In this document: positions 57,927 to 64,000 of the stretch, one piece after another
Numbering within the stretch: the first letter of the stretch is position 1
Layout: every line of letters starts with the position of its first letter
Assembly: GCA_947503765.1 (NCBI GenBank)
Contig: CANNFA010000003.1
Span: forward strand, 558,001 to 622,000
Reading direction: 5' to 3'
DNA length: 64,000 bases
Origin: an uncultured Paracoccaceae bacterium
GTDB taxonomy: Bacteria; Pseudomonadota; Alphaproteobacteria; Rhodobacterales; Rhodobacteraceae
Translations under genes and position numbers: made by a program
The notes under the pieces: model-generated
Told to the model about the DNA's origin: nothing
Database searches by the model: none
What the model saw: only the letters and a program-made list of their open reading frames with translations

Positions 57927-58394
57927 ATGTCGCGCATGATCGACTATGGCAACCTGATGCACCGGGCGATGCGCGGGCTGATCCGCGACGTTCTGCTCGA
58001 TGTGCAGGCGAACGGACTGCCCGGCCAGCACCATTTCTTCATCACCTTCGACACCATGCATCCCGAGGTGGAAATCGCCGACTGGCTGTCCGACCGTTAT
58101 CCCGACGAGATGACCATCGTCATGCAGCACTGGTACGACAATCTCGATGTCGGCGAGGACGGCTTTGCCGTGACGCTGAATTTCGGCGACAACCCCGAGC
58201 CGCTGTTCGTGCCGTTCCACGCCATTCGCACCTTTGTCGATCCCTCGGTGGAATTCGGCCTGACCTTCCGCAGCCAGGACGAGGACCTCGAAGACGACGC
58301 GCCCGGCCCCGAGGAGGCGGACGCGCCCGGCGAGGAAGACGGCGAGGGCCGGACAGAGGCGGATGTCGTCAGCCTCGATTCCTTCCGCAAGTAA
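57927..58394 (+). CDS. sspB: ClpXP adaptor SspB
   Basis: A 155-residue alphaproteobacterial SspB, which tethers ssrA-tagged proteins to ClpXP. It begins [20 protein letters not shown] and has the SspB fold blocks [20 protein letters not shown] and [15 protein letters not shown] (about 58-72). The acidic linker (about 112-148) leads to the C-terminal VVSLDSFRK, which resembles the ClpX-binding tail. AAGGA lies 7 bases before the ATG at 57927; an ATG at 57912 overlapping the GT87 stop is an alternative. Confidence 0.94.
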   Translation: MSRMIDYGNLMHRAMRGLIRDVLLDVQANGLPGQHHFFITFDTMHPEVEIADWLSDRYPDEMTIVMQHWYDNLDVGEDGFAVTLNFGDNPEPLFVPFHAIRTFVDPSVEFGLTFRSQDEDLEDDAPGPEEADAPGEEDGEGRTEADVVSLDSFRK

Positions 58395-58509
58395 AACCCG
58401 TTCCCGATCCGCCGCCGGCGCCCCAGGCCGCGCGCAATGGCGCATTGATCCTTGCGCGCGCCGCCGCTACAGCACCGGTCGACGATCGCATACCGCCAGG
58501 AGGCCCCCG

Positions 58510-59904
58510 ATGACCGCGACCCGCACCGAGACCGACAGCTTCGGCCCGCTGGAGGTGCCCGCCGACAAGTACTGGGGCGCGCAGACCCAGCGGTCGATCC
58601 TGAACTTCCCGATCGGCTGGGAGCGCCAGCCGGTGCCGATCGTGCGGGCGCTGGGCGTCGTCAAGAAGGCCTGCGCCCAGGCCAACAGGGAGCTGGGCAC
58701 GCTCGAGCCGGGGATCGCCGACGCGATCATTGCCGCCGCCGACGAGGTGATCGCCGGCAAGCTCGACGACAACTTTCCGCTGGTGGTGTGGCAGACCGGG
58801 TCGGGCACGCAATCGAACATGAACGCGAACGAGGTGATCTCGAACCGCGCGATCGAGATGCTGGGCGGCGAGATGGGCAGCAAGTCCCCCGTGCACCCGA
58901 ACGACCATTGCAACATGGGCCAGTCGTCGAACGACACCTTCCCGACCGCGATGCACGTCGCCATCGCCATGCAGGCCGAAACCGTGCTGCTGCCCGGCCT
59001 GCGCAAGCTGCACGCGGCGCTGGCCGCGAAGTCCGAGGAATTCGCCCATATCATCAAGATCGGCCGCACCCACACCCAGGACGCGACGCCGCTGACGCTG
59101 GGCCAGGAATTCTCCGGCTACGCCCACCAGGTCGCCAAGGGGATCGAGCGGGTGGTGTCCTGCCTGCCCGACATCCACGAGCTGGCGCAGGGCGGCACCG
59201 CCGTGGGCACCGGGCTGAACACCCGCAGGGGCTGGGCCGAGATGGTGGCCGCCAACATGGCCGCGATCACCGGCCTGCTCTTCGTCACCGCGCCCAACAA
59301 GTTCGAGGCGCTGGCCGCCCATGACGCCATGGTGATGTTCTCGGGCGCGCTGAAGACGGTGGCCGCGTCGCTGTTCAAGATCGCCAACGACATCCGGCTT
59401 CTGGGCTCCGGCCCGCGGTCCGGCCTGGGCGAGCTGATCCTGCCGGAGAACGAGCCGGGCAGCTCGATCATGCCGGGCAAGGTCAACCCCACCCAGGCCG
59501 AGGCGCTGACGATGGTCTGCGCCCATGTGATGGGCAATGACGCGGCGGTCGGCTTTGCCGGATCGCAGGGTCATTTCGAGCTGAACGTGTACAACCCGAT
59601 GATGTCCTACAACGTGCTGCAAAGCATGCAGCTTCTGGGCGACAGCGCGGCGGCCTTCACCGACAACATGGTGACGGGGATCGAGGCCAACGAGGCGCGG
59701 ATCGAAAAGCTGATGACCGAATCGCTGATGCTGGTCACGGCGCTGGCGCCCACCATCGGCTATGACAACGCCACCAAGGTCGCCAAGACCGCCCACAAGA
59801 ACGGGACCACCCTGCGCGAAGAGGCGGTAAAGCTGGGCTTCGTGGACGCGGAAACCTTCGACCGCGTCGTGCGGCCCGAGCAGATGATCGGCCCGGCCGA
59901 ATGA
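58510..59904 (+). CDS. fumC: Class II fumarate hydratase FumC
   Basis: Iron-independent TCA-cycle fumarase. The 464-residue protein has the superfamily signature [13 protein letters not shown] (about 317-329), the [11 protein letters not shown] block (about 138-148) and [18 protein letters not shown]. The start at 58510 gives [17 protein letters not shown] as in the family. It overlaps the following DUF4169 gene by 4 bp. Confidence 0.97.
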   Translation: MTATRTETDSFGPLEVPADKYWGAQTQRSILNFPIGWERQPVPIVRALGVVKKACAQANRELGTLEPGIADAIIAAADEVIAGKLDDNFPLVVWQTGSGTQSNMNANEVISNRAIEMLGGEMGSKSPVHPNDHCNMGQSSNDTFPTAMHVAIAMQAETVLLPGLRKLHAALAAKSEEFAHIIKIGRTHTQDATPLTLGQEFSGYAHQVAKGIERVVSCLPDIHELAQGGTAVGTGLNTRRGWAEMVAANMAAITGLLFVTAPNKFEALAAHDAMVMFSGALKTVAASLFKIANDIRLLGSGPRSGLGELILPENEPGSSIMPGKVNPTQAEALTMVCAHVMGNDAAVGFAGSQGHFELNVYNPMMSYNVLQSMQLLGDSAAAFTDNMVTGIEANEARIEKLMTESLMLVTALAPTIGYDNATKVAKTAHKNGTTLREEAVKLGFVDAETFDRVVRPEQMIGPAE

Positions 59905-60080
59905 CGCGGATCGTCAATCTGAACAAGACCCGAAAGCGCCGCGAAGCTGTGAAGAAACGCGCGCAAGCCGATGCGAATGCGATGAAATTCGGCAAGACCA
60001 AGGCAGAGCGCGTACTGAATGCAACGCAGAACGAACGGGCGCGCATCAAGCTGGACGGGCACCGGTTCGACGACGAATGA
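59901..60080 (+). CDS. DUF4169 family protein
   Basis: A 59-residue very basic protein: [20 protein letters not shown] then [15 protein letters not shown] and LDGHRFDDE. It matches the small DUF4169 family, common in Rhodobacterales downstream of fumC, function unknown. Start and stop overlap fumC and the next gene by 4 bp each (ATGA). Confidence 0.85.
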   Translation: MTRIVNLNKTRKRREAVKKRAQADANAMKFGKTKAERVLNATQNERARIKLDGHRFDDE

Positions 60081-60313
60081 GCCTGCGGCCGGAAAAGCAC
60101 TCGCTGACCCTGCGCGGCCACCGCACCAGCGTGTCGCTTGAGCCTGAATTCTGGGCCGCCTTCCGCGACATCGCCGCCGCGCGCGGCCAGCCGATCAGCG
60201 CGCTGGCCGCCGAGATCGACGCGGCGCGCGGCGTGGAATGCGGCCTCGCCTCGGCGATCCGTCTGTTCGTGCTGCGCCATTACCGGGACCGCGAAACCCC
60301 GCCCCGGACCTGA
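60077..60313 (+). CDS. Ribbon-helix-helix domain protein (RHH_4)
   Basis: A 78-residue DNA-binding-like protein: LTLRGHRTSVSLEPEFWAAF (about 10-29) is the beta-strand and first helix, and GQPISALAAEIDAARG is the second helix of the ribbon-helix-helix fold. It is the third gene of a fumC-DUF4169-RHH operon and may control it. Its stop lies inside the first unit of a GC-rich tandem repeat. Confidence 0.85.
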   Translation: MSLRPEKHSLTLRGHRTSVSLEPEFWAAFRDIAAARGQPISALAAEIDAARGVECGLASAIRLFVLRHYRDRETPPRT

Positions 60314-60399
60314 TCCGGGGCCTCACGCGCCCCACGCCCCAAACCCGACCCGGGCCTCACGCGCCCCGCGCCCCGGACCCGATCCGGGGCCTCACGCCC
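60301..60399. repeat. Tandem repeat of three 34-35 bp palindromic units
   Basis: Three units start at 60301, 60336 and 60370 with the pattern GCCCCGGACCyGATCCGGGG then CCTCACGCGCCCC; the middle unit is diverged. Units 1 and 3 have CCCCGGA/TCCGGGG arms. The array lies between the convergent RHH and DUF6314 genes, overlapping both stops, and could act as a two-way terminator. Confidence 0.8.
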
Positions 60400-60811
60400 T
60401 TCGGTACCGGCTGATCATCACGTAGGCCTTGCGCGGCCCCGTCACCCGCCAGACGGCGCGCCAGTCCGGCCAGCGTGAAAAATCGTAGCGCACCGCATAG
60501 CTGTCCGCGCCGCATTCATGCCGCGCCTCGGGGCGCAGCTCGGGCGCGATCGCGTGGAACGGGGTGCCGTCCGCGAAGGTGACGGCGATGCCCGGCGGCT
60601 CGGCCCGCCAGAAATAGTGCCGCTCCGCCTGCATCGGTGGCTGGCCCGGAACCTCCAGCAGGCCGCGTTCGGCATAGGCCAGCCCCTGGCCGCGCGGCGT
60701 GAATTCCGCGATCCCGGCAAACCGCAGCCGCGCCCCGGCGGCACGATCGTCGATATCCCGCCTGAGCGACCATTTCCCAAGAAAATCCGAAAGTTGCGGC
60801 CCGATGCTCAT
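60392..60811 (-). CDS. DUF6314 family protein
   Basis: A 139-residue lipocalin-like beta protein: MSIGPQLSDFLGKWSLRRDI start, then RHYFWRAEPPGIAVTFADGT and the C-terminal WRVTGPRKAYVMISRYRR. It is a Rhodobacteraceae-type family of unknown function. The start at 60811 overlaps the exchanger gene by 4 bp; a long upstream frame is a shadow of that gene. Confidence 0.8.
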   Translation of the reverse strand: MSIGPQLSDFLGKWSLRRDIDDRAAGARLRFAGIAEFTPRGQGLAYAERGLLEVPGQPPMQAERHYFWRAEPPGIAVTFADGTPFHAIAPELRPEARHECGADSYAVRYDFSRWPDWRAVWRVTGPRKAYVMISRYRRA

Positions 60812-61836
60812 CCGATCCACACCTGCAATCCCACGGCTGCGCCATAGACCACCAGCATGATCAGGCTTTCCCAGCCGATCATGAACGGGCCGCGCCGTTC
60901 GCGCAGGATCAGGCCGATCAGCAGCACCGCCGTCATCAGCATGCCCACGGCCAGCCAGAAATACGCGCCCTGCCCGACCGCATGATACAGCGAGCCGTCG
61001 CGATAAGCGATGTCGGACAGGCTGAGGAACAGCGTGTCGAAGGTGTTGCCGCCGATGATCCCGCCGACCGCCAGCTGCATCGCGCCGCGCCGCACCGCGG
61101 CCACGGTCGTCACCAGTTCGGGCAGCGACGTGACCACCGCCGTCATCAGCGCGCCGACCACCGTCTGCGACAGCCCGAAGCGCGCCGACAGCGCCGATCC
61201 GGTCTGCGCCACGACATAGCCCGCAACCCCCAAAAGCGCCACGAGCAGCGCGAACGTGCCGATCAGCGCCATCGCACCGCGCCGGCTGCGCGATTCCTCG
61301 GGGATATCGGTGCGGGTATCGGCGGTCTCGACCGGGGTCCACATCGGGGTTTCGCGCACGGCCCGGGTGGTGATCGCCCCGACGCAATAGACGCCGATCA
61401 GCAGCACCGAAACCGGGTGCACCCGCCCGATCGTCACCTCGGGCGCCAGCCAGGCCACCAGCGGCAACGCCAGCAGCGCCATCAGCAGCGCGCCCTGGAA
61501 CAGGTTGGTCGCCTCTGCCGCCGAATGTTCGAGATTGGCCTTGCGGTGGATCACGTCGGCCAGCGCCAGGAACGCCGTCTGCGCCGCGATACCGCCGATC
61601 CCGTTGGCAAAGGCCAGCTCCGGCGCGCCTTCCAGCGCGGCCGTCACCGAAACCACCGTGCCCGACAGCGAGGTCGCCGCGCCCAGCACGATACCGCCCA
61701 CCACCGCCTCGCCCAGCCCGGTGCGGTCTGCGATCCGGTCGGCCAGCCCGGTGATCCGGGTGCCCAGCACCAGGATCGCCAGCCCGGCCGCCGCGAACAG
61801 CGCGAAGATCCCCGCATCGGGCAGCGCCGCGATCAC
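60808..61836 (-). CDS. Sodium/calcium exchanger family membrane protein
   Basis: A 342-residue CaCA-superfamily antiporter. Two inverted repeats carry the alpha motifs: GIVLGAATSLSGTVVSVTAA (about 48-67) and TAVVTSLPELVTTVAAVRRG then GNTFDTLFLSLSD in the second half. About ten hydrophobic helices. In the first motif the usual acidic residue is replaced (SLSG instead of SxPE), so ion specificity may be altered. Cotranscribed with the DUF6314 gene and divergent from purB. Confidence 0.85.
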   Translation of the reverse strand: MIAALPDAGIFALFAAAGLAILVLGTRITGLADRIADRTGLGEAVVGGIVLGAATSLSGTVVSVTAALEGAPELAFANGIGGIAAQTAFLALADVIHRKANLEHSAAEATNLFQGALLMALLALPLVAWLAPEVTIGRVHPVSVLLIGVYCVGAITTRAVRETPMWTPVETADTRTDIPEESRSRRGAMALIGTFALLVALLGVAGYVVAQTGSALSARFGLSQTVVGALMTAVVTSLPELVTTVAAVRRGAMQLAVGGIIGGNTFDTLFLSLSDIAYRDGSLYHAVGQGAYFWLAVGMLMTAVLLIGLILRERRGPFMIGWESLIMLVVYGAAVGLQVWIG

Positions 61837-61926
61837 GCGCCCGGTCCGATGTCGGGCCCGGCTTGCCGCCGCGTCCGGTGCGGTCTACACCCGCGCGCGA
61901 AACCCCGTTCAAGTGTCAGGTCCGCC

Positions 61927-63234
61927 ATGATCCCCCGTTATTCCCGCCCCGAGATGGTTTCCATCTGGTCCCCCGAGACGAAGTTTCGCATCTGGTACGA
62001 GATAGAGGCGCATGCCTGCGAGGCCATGGCCGATCTGGGCATCATTCCGCGCGAGAATGCCGACGCGGTGTGGAAAGCGCGCAACGCCACCTTCGACGTG
62101 GCCCGGATCGACGAGATCGAGGCGGTTACGAAGCACGACGTGATCGCCTTCCTGACCCATCTGTCGGAAATCATCGGCGCGGACGCGGCGCGTTTCGTGC
62201 ATCAGGGGATGACCTCCTCGGACGTTCTGGACACCTGTTTCAATGTCCAGCTGACCCGCGCGGCAGACATTCTTGTCAAGGACCTGGACGGCCTTCTTGA
62301 TGCGCTCAAGGCGCGGGCGATGGAGCATCGCGGCACGGTGCGCATCGGCCGCAGCCACGGCATCCATGCCGAGCCGACGACCATGGGCCTGACCTTTGCC
62401 CGGTTCTACGCCGAAATGGCGCGAAACCGCGACCGGCTGGTCGCCGCGCGGGCCGAGATCGCCACGGGGGCGATTTCCGGCGCGGTCGGCACGTTTGCCA
62501 ATATCGACCCGCGAGTCGAGGAACATGTGTGCCGGGAATTGGGGCTGGCGCCCGAGCCGATCTCGACCCAGGTGATCCCGCGCGACCGTCATGCGGCCTT
62601 TTTCGCCGCGCTTGGCGTCGTCGGCTCGTCGATCGAGAACATCGCGACCGAGATCCGCCATATGCAGCGTACCGAGGTTCTGGAGGCCGAGGAGTTCTTT
62701 TCCAAGGGGCAGAAAGGCTCGTCGGCGATGCCGCACAAGCGCAACCCGGTCCTGACCGAAAACCTGACCGGCCTTGCCCGGCTGGTCCGCATGGCGGTGA
62801 TCCCGGCGATGGAGAATGTCACGCTCTGGCACGAGCGCGACATCAGCCATTCGTCGGTCGAGCGCAATATCGGCCCCGACACCACCGTGACGCTGGATTT
62901 CGCGCTTTTCCGCCTGACCCGGGTGATCGAGAACCTGGTGATCTACCCGGACAACATGATGAGCAATCTCAACAAGTTCCGGGGCCTTGTTCATTCTCAG
63001 CGGGTACTGCTGGCGCTGACGCAAAAGGGCGTATCCCGCGAGGATGCCTATCGTCTGGTGCAAAAGAGCGCGATGAAGGTATGGGAGCAGGGCGCGGATT
63101 TCATGACAGAACTGAAAGCCGACCCCGAGGTGACCGCTGCGCTCAGCGAGGCGGAAATCGAGGAAAAGTTCGATCTGTCCTACCACACCAAGCATGTGGA
63201 CACGATTTTTGCGCGGGTTTTCGGCGACACCTGA
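61927..63234 (+). CDS. purB: Adenylosuccinate lyase PurB
   Basis: Acts twice in purine synthesis, cleaving SAICAR and adenylosuccinate. The 435-residue protein starts MIPRYSRPEMVSIWSPETKF and has the active-site serine loop KGSSAMPHKRNPVLTEN (about 263-279) and the THDVIAF-like TKHDVIAFLTHLSE block with histidine near residue 66. Family length. The ATG at 61927 is the family start. Confidence 0.97.
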   Translation: MIPRYSRPEMVSIWSPETKFRIWYEIEAHACEAMADLGIIPRENADAVWKARNATFDVARIDEIEAVTKHDVIAFLTHLSEIIGADAARFVHQGMTSSDVLDTCFNVQLTRAADILVKDLDGLLDALKARAMEHRGTVRIGRSHGIHAEPTTMGLTFARFYAEMARNRDRLVAARAEIATGAISGAVGTFANIDPRVEEHVCRELGLAPEPISTQVIPRDRHAAFFAALGVVGSSIENIATEIRHMQRTEVLEAEEFFSKGQKGSSAMPHKRNPVLTENLTGLARLVRMAVIPAMENVTLWHERDISHSSVERNIGPDTTVTLDFALFRLTRVIENLVIYPDNMMSNLNKFRGLVHSQRVLLALTQKGVSREDAYRLVQKSAMKVWEQGADFMTELKADPEVTAALSEAEIEEKFDLSYHTKHVDTIFARVFGDT

Positions 63235-63306
63235 CCGCTTGGAACCGGGCGCTTTCACCTGAACGGCACCGGTCAAGAACGCGGCGGGTGAAGTTTACGC
63301 CACGTC

Positions 63307-63315
63307 TGTTATAAT
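63307..63315 (+). promoter_or_regulatory. Extended -10 promoter (TGTTATAAT)
   Basis: TG-n-TATAAT is a perfect extended -10 element 27 bases before the ATG of the small lipoprotein gene. No good -35 is seen, as is usual for this type. Confidence 0.6.
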
Positions 63316-63341
63316 CGGATTCACAACGCAAGGAGGATTCG

Positions 63342-63506
63342 ATGATCAGGACGTTGACGCTTCTGGCCGTTCTCGCCTCTGTGCCGATGCTTGCCTCATG
63401 CAGAATGCACCCGACATCGGAACCGGGGGTCCATCACCATTACCGGGGGGCTGACGCCGGAGTCCGGCACCGGCATATGTATCGAGATCATTGGCGGTCT
63501 CCGTAG
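63342..63506 (+). CDS. Very small His-rich lipoprotein
   Basis: 54 residues beginning MIRTLTLLAVLASVPMLASC, with the LASC lipobox giving Cys20 as the lipid-anchored residue. The mature ~35 residues hold seven His (HHHYRGA, RHRHMYRDHW) and could bind metal. AAGGAGG is six bases before the ATG. No family recognised. Confidence 0.65.
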   Translation: MIRTLTLLAVLASVPMLASCRMHPTSEPGVHHHYRGADAGVRHRHMYRDHWRSP

Positions 63507-63583
63507 CGCAGGCGGTTCAGGCCGGTCACTGTTCACGTAATAGGGGGTCAATATTTCCTGCAGGTGAATTTGCGCGCATTTCG

Positions 63584-63592
63584 TGGTATACT
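63584..63592 (+). promoter_or_regulatory. Extended -10 promoter (TGGTATACT)
   Basis: A TG-n-TATACT element 24 bases upstream of the ATG at 63616; the same promoter type as at 63307. Confidence 0.5.
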
Positions 63593-63615
63593 CTCCCATC
63601 CGACAGGAGGAAACG

Positions 63616-63771
63616 ATGACCAGAACGATGCTGATTTCAACGCTTCTCGTCCTGACGCCGGTTCTGGCGCAGGCCGATTGCAACTGGCACCAGAAACAGG
63701 CGGCGATGACTTGCGCTGATGGCCTTGTCTATGATGCCGAGGCGGCAAAATGCGTGAAGTTGACCGGATAA
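63616..63771 (+). CDS. Very small secreted Cys-containing protein
   Basis: 51 residues with a signal peptide (about 1-20) and a mature part DCNWHQKQAAMTCADGLVYD then AEAAKC, holding three cysteines and the spacing of a small chitin-binding-like or adhesin domain. The ATG follows AGGAGGAAACG. Similar in size, signal peptide and promoter to the gene upstream, suggesting a family of small envelope proteins after purB. Confidence 0.7.
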   Translation: MTRTMLISTLLVLTPVLAQADCNWHQKQAAMTCADGLVYDAEAAKCVKLTG

Positions 63772-63919
63772 ACCCCTGACGTTGCGCTTCTTTTTTTGCT
63801 TCGACTTTCGTGGAAGCGCGGTCAGGATTCTCCGACCGCCGTGGCCGGGGAACGGTTTTTATTGATCGCCGCCGCCCGTGGCCCTACCGTCGGGCGCATC
63901 GACCCGATGGAGATTTGAA

Positions 63920-64000
63920 ATGAAGTACATTGCCATCCTGACTGCCGCCGCGATGCTTGCCCCCGGCTATGCCGCCGCCGAATATCTGTGCGAAAAGCAG
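63920..64000 (+). CDS. Small exported protein, N-terminal part
   Basis: The frame starts MKYIAILTAAAMLAPGYAAA, a clear signal peptide, and continues to the window end. GGAGA lies 8 bases before the ATG. The rest lies outside the window, so the product cannot be named. Confidence 0.6.
   Translation, partial: MKYIAILTAAAMLAPGYAAAEYLCEKQ

Noticed and set aside
60301-60399. CRISPR-like repeat
   Set aside because: Units are directly adjacent with no unique spacers and no cas genes nearby.

Overview
This is a GC-rich alphaproteobacterial chromosome segment, most likely from the Rhodobacteraceae. The evidence is a circularly permuted two-piece tmRNA gene, a Rhodobacterales-type DUF4169/ribbon-helix-helix pair, an AcuI-type reductase, a two-gene GTA-type lysis unit, and protein sequences that read throughout like Ruegeria/Rhodobacter relatives. 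Most genes are ordinary core genes packed with 4-10 bp overlaps.

Layout. 0-9 kb: DUF924 fragment, MFS transporter, queA, a large AsmA-like protein, a Bcp-type peroxiredoxin, and an M23 peptidase/bactofilin pair flanked by two inverted copies of a dispersed intergenic repeat. 9-20.4 kb: a complete glycogen operon on the minus strand (glgP-glgB-glgC-glgA-glgX-pgm in transcription order). 20.6-32 kb: flavin reductase, enoyl-CoA hydratase, ccmH, ccmF, a holin/endolysin lysis unit, ccmE, argC, murI, and a fused indolepyruvate ferredoxin oxidoreductase with a palindromic operator. 32-40 kb: LysR regulator, a candidate sRNA, two small secreted proteins, purL, a Cys-cluster protein, BolA, monothiol glutaredoxin, a methyltransferase and a lytic transglycosylase. 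40.1-42 kb: an AT-rich two-gene islet with a DUF262 protein and a HEPN-type nuclease, which looks like a defence cassette. 42.3-46.1 kb: alpha/beta hydrolase-OsmC fusion, acuI, and a secreted protein with four LCCL repeats.

46.2-56.6 kb: the permuted ssrA gene, encoding tag ANNNRAPVAVAA, is followed by a ~10 kb integrated element. It carries an integrase, an AlpA-like excisionase and a MerR-like regulator, and then a head and packaging module (portal, HK97 protease, major capsid, HNH, head-tail adaptor, large terminase, head-tail connector). It has no tail, lysis or replication genes. A 10 bp repeat shared by the 3' end of ssrA and the right junction brackets it. Content and gene order (capsid-protease-portal in transcription order) fit a capsid-forming phage satellite (cf-PICI type) better than a whole prophage.

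56.6-64 kb: a GT87-type membrane protein gene broken by one in-frame stop, sspB (the ClpXP adaptor for ssrA-tagged proteins), fumC with two small downstream genes, a cation/Ca2+ exchanger, purB, and three very small exported proteins. The satellite therefore sits between the tmRNA gene and the gene for its degradation adaptor. No tRNA or rRNA gene and no CRISPR array was seen.
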